This document shows, piece by piece, positions 16,285 through 24,757 of a DNA stretch of 64,000 bases. The DNA is from Bacteroidota bacterium. Lineage in GTDB: Bacteria; Bacteroidota; Bacteroidia; Chitinophagales; Chitinophagaceae. The stretch's first letter is position 1. Each line of letters opens with the position of its first letter. The notes beneath the pieces were generated by a model. It searched no databases, was not told the origin of the DNA, and saw only the letters and a program-made list of their open reading frames with translations. The DNA is taken from positions 186,001 through 250,000 of the forward strand of contig JADJSG010000003.1 in the NCBI GenBank assembly GCA_016711825.1. Direction: 5' to 3'. The translations under genes and the position numbers were made by a program.

Positions 16285-17691
16285 ATGTTTGAATTGACAG
16301 AAAAAACGATGGATGAAAGTAAGCAGGGCAGTGCTCTTCTTGCGGACGTGAATACAAATGCCCATAAAAAGTTTTACATCGAAAGCTATGGTTGTGCAAT
16401 GAATTTTAACGATAGTGAAATTGTAGCTTCTATTTTGTTTGAACATGGTTATGGCAGTACACCAGTGGTTGAAGATGCCAATCTCATACTCATCAACACT
16501 TGTTCAATTCGCGATAAAGCAGAGCAAACGGTTCGTCATCGATTAAAACATTTTAAAGGTCTTAAAAGAAGAAATAAAGAAACTTTGGTGGCAATAATGG
16601 GTTGCATGGCTGAAAGGCTCAAAGATAAACTCTTGGAAGAGGAGAAGTTGGTAGATATTGTAATAGGACCAGATGCTTATCGTACTTTACCTACTTTAAT
16701 AGCAGAAGCGCAAAGTGGACAAAAATCGGTCAACGTATTATTAAGTCGTGAAGAAACGTATGGTGATATTAATCCTGTAAGACTTGATGGGAATGGAGTT
16801 ACAAGTTTTGTAAGCATCATGCGTGGTTGTAATAATATGTGTAGTTTTTGTGTGGTGCCTTTTACAAGAGGTCGTGAAAGAAGTAGGGATGCGCATTCAA
16901 TAGTACTTGAAGCAAAAGCCCTGTTTGAAAATGGCTATAAAGAGGTAACCTTGCTGGGGCAAAATGTAGATAGTTATCGTTGGGAAAACCATGACGGCAC
17001 TGAAGTGGTAAGTTTTGCAAAACTGCTTGAAATGGTCGCTTTGATTGATCCTCGTTTTAGAATACGCTTTAGCACTTCACATCCCAAAGATATGACTGAT
17101 GATGTATTGCATATCATCGCAAAATATGATAATATTTGCAACCATATTCATTTGCCCATTCAAAGTGGCAGTACCAGAATATTGCAAATGATGAACAGAA
17201 CCTATACCAAAGAATGGTATTTGCATCAAGTGAAAAGAATCAAAGAAATTATACCCGATTGTGCCATCAGCACCGATTTGATAATAGGATTTTGTACAGA
17301 AACGGCAGAAGATCATGAAGAAACACTTTCAGTGATTGACCATTGTCAATTTGATTTTGCCTATATGTACACCTATAGCGAAAGGCCCGGAACACTGGCA
17401 GCACGCAGATACACGGATGATATACCTGAAGATGTAAAAAATAGTAGGCTTTCAGAAATTATTACACGTCAACGTTTAAATAGCCATACAAGCAATTTAG
17501 CAGATGTGGGTAAAATCTTTGAAGTACTGGTAGAAGGGCCATCCAAGAAAAATCAAGCAGAATATTGTGGACGAACAAGCAGTAATAAAATGGTTATTTT
17601 TCCTAAGGAAAAGGCTTCAGTATGTGATTTTGTTAAAGTAAAAATTTTATCATGTACTTCAGGTACCTTATTGGGGAGCATCGTTGATTAA
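16285..17691 (+). CDS. miaB: tRNA-2-methylthio-N6-dimethylallyladenosine synthase MiaB
   Basis: A radical-SAM methylthiotransferase that adds the 2-methylthio group to i6A37 in tRNAs reading UNN codons. The N-terminal MTTase domain has Cys37 (YIESYGCAMN), Cys73 (INTCSIR) and Cys107 (MGCMAERL) for the auxiliary cluster. The radical-SAM CxxxCxxC is Cys182/186/189 in RGCNNMCSFC, and a TRAM domain closes the protein. The ATG at 16285 is chosen over the TTG at 16273; an ATG at 16309 is also possible. Its end overlaps the convergent small gene by 4 bases, leaving no room for a terminator. Confidence 0.96.
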   Translation: MFELTEKTMDESKQGSALLADVNTNAHKKFYIESYGCAMNFNDSEIVASILFEHGYGSTPVVEDANLILINTCSIRDKAEQTVRHRLKHFKGLKRRNKETLVAIMGCMAERLKDKLLEEEKLVDIVIGPDAYRTLPTLIAEAQSGQKSVNVLLSREETYGDINPVRLDGNGVTSFVSIMRGCNNMCSFCVVPFTRGRERSRDAHSIVLEAKALFENGYKEVTLLGQNVDSYRWENHDGTEVVSFAKLLEMVALIDPRFRIRFSTSHPKDMTDDVLHIIAKYDNICNHIHLPIQSGSTRILQMMNRTYTKEWYLHQVKRIKEIIPDCAISTDLIIGFCTETAEDHEETLSVIDHCQFDFAYMYTYSERPGTLAARRYTDDIPEDVKNSRLSEIITRQRLNSHTSNLADVGKIFEVLVEGPSKKNQAEYCGRTSSNKMVIFPKEKASVCDFVKVKILSCTSGTLLGSIVD

Positions 17692-17924
17692 ACGATTACA
17701 ATATTTCTTTCTGCTTCAAATAAATCTTCCATGATAAAATCCATGATTTTATCATTTGGTTGCATTTCAAAATGATTGATTTCATCGACTGTGAGTTGCA
17801 AGGATTTGATTTCCTGCTTAATTTGATGATTGCTTTTCATTGCTTTTTCGATAGCCATGATAGTATCGCTATTTGCTTCATTGAGTACATAAAGAAGTAA
17901 ATCGTTGGATGTAAAATTGTGCAT
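17688..17924 (-). CDS. Conserved-looking small hypothetical protein (78 aa)
   Basis: Encodes MHNFTSNDLLLYVLNEANSD... with an acidic C-terminus and no Cys, signal peptide or membrane segment. The N-terminal pattern (FTxNDLLLYxxNE) resembles small Bacteroidota proteins with similarity to the N-terminal region of anti-sigma factors; this is a weak recollection, not a match. It converges on miaB with a 4-base overlap. Function unknown. The 290 bases upstream (17925-18215) hold no other gene. Confidence 0.65.
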   Translation of the reverse strand: MHNFTSNDLLLYVLNEANSDTIMAIEKAMKSNHQIKQEIKSLQLTVDEINHFEMQPNDKIMDFIMEDLFEAERNIVIV

Positions 17925-18190
17925 GTTTAAAATGGGTTTGTTTTGATATTAAACGCATACATCTATCGTTTCGTATTTGTACAAATTACTTTCACTAAAC
18001 GTTAACAAATGATTTGAAATAAAACATTTAAAGAGGTATCGTTAGGCTAAAATGATTTTTTGCAACTGGTAAAGACAAATTCGTAAACTGTTCATTTTTA
18101 TACAAAGTGTATGACATGCTTAAGCAAGGCCTATTTATAAAAAACAATATATTGTGTATGGTCAATTAAGGTATATATATGTATTATCAG

Positions 18191-18198
18191 TACTTTTG
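18191..18198 (+). promoter_or_regulatory. Putative -7 element (TACTTTTG) of the DUF2279 gene
   Basis: Lies 17 bases upstream of the TTG start at 18216, implying a short leader. Confidence 0.42.
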
Positions 18199-18215
18199 CT
18201 TTCTAATTTATCTGT

Positions 18216-19157
18216 TTGAAAAACATCGTTGTACTCTTTCTATTCCTTACTGTGCAGCTTCAAGCGCAAGATAACAAGTTCGGTAACTTATTAGTCAATG
18301 CTGATACACTTAATAAAGCGAGATTAAAAACGGTGGTTGCTTTGCAAGGTGGTATTTGGGTAGGTAGTTTGGTAGCTCTCAATCAAGCCTGGTATGCCAA
18401 TTATCCCAAAGCCCCTTTTCATTTATTTAATGATGCAGGTGAGTGGCAACAAGTAGATAAAGTGGGACATGCATTTAGTGCCTATTATGCAGCCAATTTG
18501 TCTTCTAAGTTTTTTATGTGGAGTGGTGTCAACAGAAAAAAATCGGCATTGCTTGGTGCCGGAATGGGTATTGCTTATGAAAGTGTGATTGAAATTTTAG
18601 ATGGCTATAGTGCTCAATGGGGGTTTAGCTTAGCCGATATGGCTGCAAATATATCTGGTTCATTGCTTTTTGCTGGACAGGAATATGCATGGGGTGAACA
18701 ACGTATTCGATTTAAATTTACATCGCATCGTGTAAAATATGATGACCCCGAATTGAAACAAAAAGCTGATGATTTATATGGGACATCATTACCTGAAAGA
18801 ATTCTCAAAGATTATAATGGGCAAACATACTGGTGGAGTATCAATATGTGGTCATTTGCCAAGCAAAGTCGTTTGCCTCCCTGGTTAAATGTAGCCGTAG
18901 GTTATGGCGCTGAAGGTATGTTTGGTGGTTACGACAATGACTGGATTGATAAAAATAATATTTATCACGATCGAAGAGATATACCTCGTGTGAGACAATT
19001 TTTTATTTCACCTGATATCGATTTCTCCAAAATGCGATACCGGGGGCGTTATTTAAAAATATTTCAGGTACTTAATTTTGTCCGATTTAAAGTGCCTTTG
19101 CCTACTTTAGAAATCAATTCATTGGGCAGATTAAAGATGCATGGTATATATTTTTAA
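18216..19157 (+). CDS. DUF2279 family envelope protein
   Basis: A 313-residue protein with an N-terminal signal sequence (MKNIVVLFLFLTVQLQAQ) starting at TTG; no better in-frame ATG exists near. The core matches DUF2279: VDKVGHAFSAYYAANLSS, a following helix with IAYESVIEILDGYSAQWGFSLADMAANISGS, and a C-terminal half with WSINMWSFAKQSRLPPWLNVAVGYGAEGM divided by aromatic strands. The His in DKVGHA and the Asp in SLADMAAN are conserved in this family. The family is predicted to be periplasmic or membrane-associated in Bacteroidota; its function is unknown. It stands alone, flanked by long intergenic regions. Confidence 0.85.
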   Translation: MKNIVVLFLFLTVQLQAQDNKFGNLLVNADTLNKARLKTVVALQGGIWVGSLVALNQAWYANYPKAPFHLFNDAGEWQQVDKVGHAFSAYYAANLSSKFFMWSGVNRKKSALLGAGMGIAYESVIEILDGYSAQWGFSLADMAANISGSLLFAGQEYAWGEQRIRFKFTSHRVKYDDPELKQKADDLYGTSLPERILKDYNGQTYWWSINMWSFAKQSRLPPWLNVAVGYGAEGMFGGYDNDWIDKNNIYHDRRDIPRVRQFFISPDIDFSKMRYRGRYLKIFQVLNFVRFKVPLPTLEINSLGRLKMHGIYF

Positions 19158-19589
19158 ACAAGTTTTTGCAATAGAATTCGTTGTGAGCGTCTGAAACACA
19201 ATAAAGACGAGTCTTTGTGAAGATTTTTCAGGACAGCAACACCTTGATGGTTTAAGATAGCAAAGCTGAAATTCAATATGAAATAGACATTCTGCCATTA
19301 TTCCTTAAGCTTTATATATAAGGTGAATGATCTTCTTCTTTTTTAAAAATCTAATAAAAATGTTGAACCATTGTATTATTTTGCAAATGATTTCAATGGC
19401 AAGTGTTAGAAACATTCATTTTTTATACAAGAGATAATTTTTTTTAGGATAGCTTCTTCATAATCGTTTATTCGTATTTCCCCAATAGCATAAATGTATT
19501 TAAATCCAATTCAACGTTCATCTGTCGCATAAGTATGTATGTTATTTAAGAGAAGAAACACCAACATTGGTATTGCATTAATGTTCTAT
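19158..19589. other. Intergenic stretch, no gene seen
   Basis: About 430 bases, AT-rich, with no supported reading frame. In-frame codons upstream of 19590 (from 19539) could extend the next gene, but they look unlike its family. Confidence 0.5.
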
Positions 19590-19961
19590 ATGAAAACAAA
19601 AACACTACTCCTCCTCCTACTGATTTCTTCATTATTTGGTTACTTAGAATGGGGTGGGGACAACCATATTTTTCTTTTTGAAGCCGAAGCGACCCTATTC
19701 TACAAATTATTTACTTCGCCTACTAAAATATTACACCCATTGATCATACTGCCCATAGTGGGTCAATTTTTATTGTTGTTGAGCTTATTTCGAAAAACCC
19801 CCAATCGAAAAGTGGCTTATTTTGGTATTGTATCCATAGGTGTTTTGTTGGGATTTATGTTTTTTGTTGGTATTATTAGTTTCAACTTAAAAATCATTGG
19901 GTCTACAATCCCATTTTTGATCATAGCCTATTTTACATTTTTACATCTAAAGAATAGGTAA
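19590..19961 (+). CDS. Small integral membrane protein of unknown function
   Basis: About 123 residues with four predicted membrane helices: LLLLLLISSLFGY, a segment near ILHPLIILPIVGQFLLLLSLF, VAYFGIVSIGVLLGFMFFVG and TIPFLIIAYFTFL. The ATG at 19590 (MKTKTLLLLLL) is chosen because it starts directly before the first helix; an ATG at 19581 and a more distal start at 19539 are possible. The FGYLEWGGDNHIFLFEAE segment after helix 1 is distinctive and appears in Bacteroidota hypothetical proteins. No function can be assigned. Confidence 0.75.
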   Translation: MKTKTLLLLLLISSLFGYLEWGGDNHIFLFEAEATLFYKLFTSPTKILHPLIILPIVGQFLLLLSLFRKTPNRKVAYFGIVSIGVLLGFMFFVGIISFNLKIIGSTIPFLIIAYFTFLHLKNR

Positions 19962-19995
19962 TCATTGCGTGTAATGCCATGATTTATACACCATA

Positions 19996-20313
19996 TCACA
20001 ATGATTCCTCTGTAGGTTCTTCTTTTTTCATGATTCCCATTTTACGTAATATTTTTTTTTCATAATTCCAGAAAAATGAAAACTGACCAAATGGGATGCT
20101 GACTAATAAAATGATAAATTGATATCCAAAAATAAGTACCAATGCTCGTAACCCAGCACGTTGCCACAAAGGCGATTCAACGGTTAATCCCACCCATGAC
20201 GTGATGGCTTTGGAAATATAAGCCGTGGTAGTGCCGGTGATTGCAAACACACAGAGTATTAAAAATAATTGGGTGCCGGACACTTTCCAGCGTTGTTTTA
20301 ATTTTTCAAACAT
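19996..20313 (-). CDS. DUF6787-type small membrane protein
   Basis: A 105-residue protein with two membrane helices (TQLFLILCVFAITGTTTAY and RALVLIFGYQFIILLVSIPFG), a basic N-terminus (MFEKLKQRWKV) and a charged C-terminus with FFWNYEKKILRKMG. The layout fits the Bacteroidota DUF6787 family. It lies 21 bases downstream of nuoG on the same strand, so the two are probably co-transcribed. A role in complex I assembly is conceivable from position only. Confidence 0.7.
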   Translation of the reverse strand: MFEKLKQRWKVSGTQLFLILCVFAITGTTTAYISKAITSWVGLTVESPLWQRAGLRALVLIFGYQFIILLVSIPFGQFSFFWNYEKKILRKMGIMKKEEPTEESL

Positions 20314-20334
20314 GCATTGAATGGGTATTGATTA

Positions 20335-21399
20335 TTAATCTTTATTTACATCACTGATGCTGTGAATATCCATTAATAATTTAGGTTCACGTCCACCCAT
20401 CACTTTTGTTAATGCTTCATGTCCGTTGATGGCTTTTACATAATGTCCCTGTGAAATCACACTATGACGTTGCACTTTCATAGGTCCTTCAATAACCCAG
20501 TCGCTTGTTTGTTTTTTATCAAAACGACAGGTATTGCATATCCATCCTGGTTTGCCATCTTTTGTATTGTTTTCTACTTCACCCCATTGGTCTTTACGAG
20601 CTGTGACACGCATCACATCATCACCACGGTACCAAAGCGTCACTTCTCCACAACATGTTTTGCAATCGCGATGTGCCAATACAGGTTTGGTAAACCATAC
20701 CCTGTTTTTAAACCTAAAGGTTTTATCGGTTAGTGCGCCCACTGGACAAACATCAATCATATTGCCACTAAATTCATTGTCGATGGCTTTTGAAATAAGG
20801 GTAGAAATTTCGGCTTTATCACCTCTTTCCAATATACCATGACATCTTTTGTCGGTCAATTGATCGGCTACATACGTACATCGGTAACAAAGGATACAAC
20901 GAGTCATATGCAATTGTATATAAGGGCCGATATCTTCTTTTTCAAACGTACGACGTTCAAATTCAAAACGAGTACCTTCTTTTCCATGGTCATAACCCAA
21001 ATCTTGCAAATGACATTCACCTGCCTGATCGCAAATGGGGCAATCTAAAGGATGGTTCATCAATAAAAACTCCACTACACCTGCACGTGCATCTTTGACT
21101 TTATCGCTGGTAATATTCTTTACAACCATTCCGTCCATCACACCTGTTCGGCAACTGGCTTGTAACTTAGGCATAGGACGTGGGTCTTTGGCAGAACCTG
21201 CAGCTATTTCAACCAAACAAGTACGGCATTTACCACCGCTACCTTCTAATTTGCTATAATAACACATAGCAGGAGGGGTAACGTCGCCACCAATCATCCG
21301 TGCTGCTTGCAATACAGATGTGCCTGGTTTTACTTCAATGGTGATATTGTCAATGGTAACAGTGAGTGTATCTTTTATCGGAGTTTGTATGTCGCTCAT
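20335..21399 (-). CDS. nuoG: NADH-quinone oxidoreductase subunit G, short form
   Basis: A 354-residue iron-sulfur subunit of complex I. The [2Fe-2S] ferredoxin domain has Cys46, 58, 61 and 83. The His-Cys motif NHPLDCPICDQAGEC gives His116 with Cys120, 123 and 129. A [4Fe-4S] set follows with Cys168/171/174 and Cys218 in CPVGAL. The C-terminal part has a further Cys group (CKTCC near 246-250, CNTC near 288-291). The large molybdopterin-like domain of enterobacterial NuoG is absent, as in many Bacteroidota. No other nuo gene is in the window, so this subunit is separated from nuoE/F/H/I. Confidence 0.9.
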   Translation of the reverse strand: MSDIQTPIKDTLTVTIDNITIEVKPGTSVLQAARMIGGDVTPPAMCYYSKLEGSGGKCRTCLVEIAAGSAKDPRPMPKLQASCRTGVMDGMVVKNITSDKVKDARAGVVEFLLMNHPLDCPICDQAGECHLQDLGYDHGKEGTRFEFERRTFEKEDIGPYIQLHMTRCILCYRCTYVADQLTDKRCHGILERGDKAEISTLISKAIDNEFSGNMIDVCPVGALTDKTFRFKNRVWFTKPVLAHRDCKTCCGEVTLWYRGDDVMRVTARKDQWGEVENNTKDGKPGWICNTCRFDKKQTSDWVIEGPMKVQRHSVISQGHYVKAINGHEALTKVMGGREPKLLMDIHSISDVNKD

Positions 21400-21404
21400 G
21401 GGTA

Positions 21405-21412
21405 CAAATATA
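21405..21412 (-). promoter_or_regulatory. Putative -7 element (TATATTTG) of nuoG
   Basis: On the minus strand, ending 5 bases before the nuoG ATG, so the transcript would be nearly leaderless. Confidence 0.4.
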
Positions 21413-21749
21413 ATTTTGAATTTTGGAATATAAATTATGAATTTTGAAATATTTAAATAAACTTTTGCTTCAAGCTCCAGAGTACCCTCTTATTTGTTAA
21501 ACCCTGATTTTGAAGTCTAAATTTATTACGGGGCTAAACGGTTGCAAATACCAGCAATCGCTTGATTTTTTCACCGCTATATCATATACGCAATTTTTAG
21601 TTTAAAAATGATCCCAAACACGCGTATTTATTCCATTATAGGCGCTCTCACAACGAATTCAACAGCAAAATCTGTGTTTAATTTTATTTTAAAACCATTA
21701 AAAGCTGTCTGAAATCTGACCTTTTACAAATTCGTTAGTGTTTTATTGA
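21413..21749. other. Intergenic stretch, no gene seen
   Basis: About 340 bases separating nuoG from the glycan cluster on the same strand. No reading frame, hairpin with a T run, or RNA gene was recognised. Confidence 0.5.
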
Positions 21750-22883
21750 CTATACTGTTTGTTTGACCGTTTGTTGGATGATATCGATGATTTTTTGACC
21801 ATTTACAACATTCATATATGGTTTCAATACTTTTTTTCTACTTTCTATAGCTTCTTCAGTGAAAGGTAAAGGCATGGTTTGGCGTATATGTTGTTTAAAT
21901 GCTGAAGCGTCTTTTGCAAAAATGATCGCTGTTGAAATATTTTCGTCCAGGATTGATTGATTCATGATACAAAATCGGCCAGCAAATAATGCATGCAATA
22001 GTTTAAGTTTCATACCCGTGTTTTGAAAACTAGGCAATACATGGATATGTGCTTCGCTGATGAGGGTTTCCATCTCTTGTTCACTTGGGTTAGCTATGAT
22101 GCTGATATGATCAGCGACATGATTGATGAGGTCGGCTGGCGGATTTTTGCCTGCTATGATTAGGGGGATATTTAAGTCGTTAAAGACTTCTTTCACCAAA
22201 TAACGAACCGATTTTATATTTTCAGCGACACTTAAATTACCATGATAAAGACAGTATTTACCGTGCCCGGGTATGATATTCACTTCTTCATTTGCATGAA
22301 ATGCGGGAATATAGCTTGTTGGAATATTTGGATAACATGTAGAAAAATAACGAGTGTCTGCCTCCGAAATGGATAAAAGATGTTGCATTCCACTCAGGTA
22401 ATTTTCATACCATTTCAAACGATTGGATTCTAAGTAGAAATAGAGTTTTTTTAAATAAGAACTTGCATGATTACCCAATTGATAATAATAATCTGATTCT
22501 ATATTGTGAGCCCTTAGCAGTTTGATTCTATTTTTTAAGGATGGATGATTAAGCCAAAAGGTGGTATGCAGGCCTTCAAATAAAATAGGACTATTATCCT
22601 GCATTAAATTTAATAAAAGGGTTTTGTCATCGCGTGACGAAACAATATAGGGTAATGATGCATTTAAGCCTTGAAAACCAGTTTTGCGTGGGTAATAAAT
22701 GACTTTTTTGCAATATTGATTTAATACCGCATTGGGTGTTCGAGAGCCATATTCAAAGCAATGTAAGGTAATTTCTAAGCCTAAGGATGACAATGCTTTC
22801 AACTTGTAAAACACATCAATCATACCGCCATAGTCAGGAGGGTAGGGAATGTCTAAAGATATGATATGTAGTTTATTGCTCAA
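21750..22883 (-). CDS. GT-B glycosyltransferase (GT4-like)
   Basis: A 377-residue two-Rossmann-domain glycosyltransferase. The N-terminal domain begins LHIISLDIPYPPDYGGMIDVF, the acceptor-side GG loop of GT4 enzymes. The C-terminal domain has YHGNLSVAENIKSVRYL, LIIAGKNPP and HVLPSFQNTGMKLKLLHAL; in the last the usual ExxE-type Glu is replaced (LHAL instead of LEAM), so donor binding may differ. It starts at TTG overlapping the upstream stop as TTGA, so it is coupled to the next gene. The donor and acceptor sugars are not predictable. Part of a surface-polysaccharide cluster. Confidence 0.85.
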   Translation of the reverse strand: MSNKLHIISLDIPYPPDYGGMIDVFYKLKALSSLGLEITLHCFEYGSRTPNAVLNQYCKKVIYYPRKTGFQGLNASLPYIVSSRDDKTLLLNLMQDNSPILFEGLHTTFWLNHPSLKNRIKLLRAHNIESDYYYQLGNHASSYLKKLYFYLESNRLKWYENYLSGMQHLLSISEADTRYFSTCYPNIPTSYIPAFHANEEVNIIPGHGKYCLYHGNLSVAENIKSVRYLVKEVFNDLNIPLIIAGKNPPADLINHVADHISIIANPSEQEMETLISEAHIHVLPSFQNTGMKLKLLHALFAGRFCIMNQSILDENISTAIIFAKDASAFKQHIRQTMPLPFTEEAIESRKKVLKPYMNVVNGQKIIDIIQQTVKQTV

Positions 22884-23974
22884 AAAATAGATTTATAAAA
22901 TGAAATGAGTTTTATTTCTTCTTGTTGCCAACAGTATACTTCACGTGCTTTTAGGCATTGTTGTTGTAAATGTTGATATAATGCATGGTCATTGAGGAGG
23001 TTATTCAAAGCCTGGCTGATGGTATTTTCGTGGGTGTCTTCAATTAAATAGGAAATTTCAAATTGTTCGTTTACTTTTTTGTATTCTGGAAATGCTACAC
23101 ACAATTGGGGTACCCCGGCATGCATATAATCAAAAAAACGATTGGCCATTGAGAGGAAATTACTTTTTCCCTGATTGGTAAACAACGTGATGCCAATGGT
23201 GGCTTGTTGGGTATATAACCTCAGTTGCGAAGGTTCTACATAGCCTTTAAATTCAATTTTATCTTGTAATTGATGTGCAATCACCAATGCTTTTGCTTGT
23301 TCAAAAAAATTGCCTTCCCCGCAAATGATGAGTTTGCAATCCACTTCTTTCATAGCGGGTATCAACGTTTCAAAGCTACGCCCTTCATTCACTGCACCCT
23401 GGTATAATATATATTTATTGTTGGTTTGTTGTGTTTTTTGGTGTGTTTGTAAAAATGTGGCATTGCGTACCACTTCATATTTTACCTGATACATTTCATA
23501 AAAAGCTTGTGCATAACAATCGCCAATGGTGTATCCATGGGGAAACTGTGGCACGGCATATCGTTCAATGGCTTTCCATAGTTTGAATATTCGTGGTCGG
23601 GAAACGATTTCTTCCATTTCGCAAAACAATTCGTGGGCATCATATACACGAAGTTTACGTCGAATTTTAGAAGCAAATAAATTCGGCAAAATGGTGTCTA
23701 AGTCAATAGCACAAAATAAATCGGTTTTGACGAAAAGTAAATAGAAGAACAGGCGTATATTATACTCAATATAGAAAAATTTGCCTTTTTGAAAAAAACA
23801 ATAAAGTCTTTTTTGCTTAAAGGGTTTGGGTTCAAGTGGCTTTGATTGTTTTTTAGTTCTGCCTATCAATGTCACCTCATATCCTGCTTGTTGCAATGAG
23901 GTGCAAATTCGTATCATTCGCTGATCAAAATTAAGGTCATTGGTAACGGTACAAACTATTTTCTTTAGTGCCAT
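22880..23974 (-). CDS. GT-B glycosyltransferase
   Basis: A 364-residue glycosyltransferase. The N-terminus reads KKIVCTVTNDLNFDQRMIRI, a form typical of Bacteroidota GT4 enzymes, followed by VYDAHELFCEMEEIV. The C-terminal domain has LYQGAVNEGRSFETLIPAM, LIICGEGNFF, a GYVEPSQLRLY loop and NRFFDYMHAGVPQLC. It overlaps the upstream formyltransferase by 10 bases and the downstream glycosyltransferase by 4, so all three form one tightly coupled operon read leftward. It probably adds a sugar to a lipid-linked glycan on the cytoplasmic face. Confidence 0.85.
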   Translation of the reverse strand: MALKKIVCTVTNDLNFDQRMIRICTSLQQAGYEVTLIGRTKKQSKPLEPKPFKQKRLYCFFQKGKFFYIEYNIRLFFYLLFVKTDLFCAIDLDTILPNLFASKIRRKLRVYDAHELFCEMEEIVSRPRIFKLWKAIERYAVPQFPHGYTIGDCYAQAFYEMYQVKYEVVRNATFLQTHQKTQQTNNKYILYQGAVNEGRSFETLIPAMKEVDCKLIICGEGNFFEQAKALVIAHQLQDKIEFKGYVEPSQLRLYTQQATIGITLFTNQGKSNFLSMANRFFDYMHAGVPQLCVAFPEYKKVNEQFEISYLIEDTHENTISQALNNLLNDHALYQHLQQQCLKAREVYCWQQEEIKLISFYKSIF

Positions 23975-24711
23975 TGATTGCTGAAATATATTTTTTTATC
24001 GCCAATCATTGTATAAGGGGGCTCAAACCCCGGCATAGAGGTCGCTCTAATATGACGCATAATTGTTTCCTGATCCCAGTTCAAATCAATTTTTTTAATT
24101 TCGTGAATGTCTTTTCGGTAATGCAATTGACTGCCTCTTTCTTCTACAAGTGATTGCTGCGAAGTAAGTGTATAATTATGGTAAATAATGTTTTTTAATG
24201 ATTCTTTAAATAAAAGTAACGAAGCGTCATAGGTTAATGAATACAATTGCTCAATCCAGCAATTTTCGGGTATGGGAAATCGTTTTTCAAACAACAGATC
24301 ACCATGGTCTATTTGGGGATCCAATTGATGTATGGTGGTGCCAAATTCTTTTTTATTGTCTAAGAGCGCAAAAGAAAACTGGTTACAACCCCGATATTCA
24401 GGCAAAGGGGCCATATGCAGGTTTAAGGCTATAATACCCGCTTTCTGTATATCTTCCTTTTTTAAAATTTGATGATATTGTACTGAATATATAAAATCAA
24501 CGTTTGGCATTTCAGCAAGAGACTCCAATACAGGTATTTGATGTTGCTTCGCTAATTGCGTTAAACTGAATTGGGCATCAAAATGCTGGTTTTCGTGACA
24601 TAAAACACCAACAATATCTAATGCCAGTGCTTCTTTTTGACTGATTAAATAATCCAGACAATGATACCCAATTGGTTTTGACCCTAAAAAAATAATGGAC
24701 TGTTTTCCCAT
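23965..24711 (-). CDS. Sugar N-formyltransferase (formyl_trans_N family)
   Basis: A 248-residue enzyme of the methionyl-tRNA formyltransferase fold. The catalytic triad is visible: Asn97 and His99 in LNLHMAPLPEYRG and Asp135 in PQIDHGDLL, with the SLLP-type loop as APLPEYRG. It is shorter than tRNA formyltransferase (~310 aa) and lacks its C-terminal domain, like enzymes that N-formylate dTDP-4-amino sugars (QdtF, VioF types) using N10-formyl-tetrahydrofolate. Position at the head of a glycosyltransferase operon supports a formamido sugar in a surface glycan. The matching aminotransferase and dehydratase are not in the window. Confidence 0.82.
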   Translation of the reverse strand: MGKQSIIFLGSKPIGYHCLDYLISQKEALALDIVGVLCHENQHFDAQFSLTQLAKQHQIPVLESLAEMPNVDFIYSVQYHQILKKEDIQKAGIIALNLHMAPLPEYRGCNQFSFALLDNKKEFGTTIHQLDPQIDHGDLLFEKRFPIPENCWIEQLYSLTYDASLLLFKESLKNIIYHNYTLTSQQSLVEERGSQLHYRKDIHEIKKIDLNWDQETIMRHIRATSMPGFEPPYTMIGDKKIYFSNQWH

Positions 24712-24715
24712 TTGG

Positions 24716-24723
24716 CAAAAATA
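24716..24723 (-). promoter_or_regulatory. Putative -7 element (TATTTTTG) of the formyltransferase operon
   Basis: On the minus strand 4 bases before the ATG, in the 46-base gap between the divergent glycan operons. The same gap must also hold the rightward promoter; TATTTTCG at about 24738 is a near match. Confidence 0.4.
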
Positions 24724-24757
24724 ATCAAGTATTTTATCTTATTTTCGACAATCGAAC

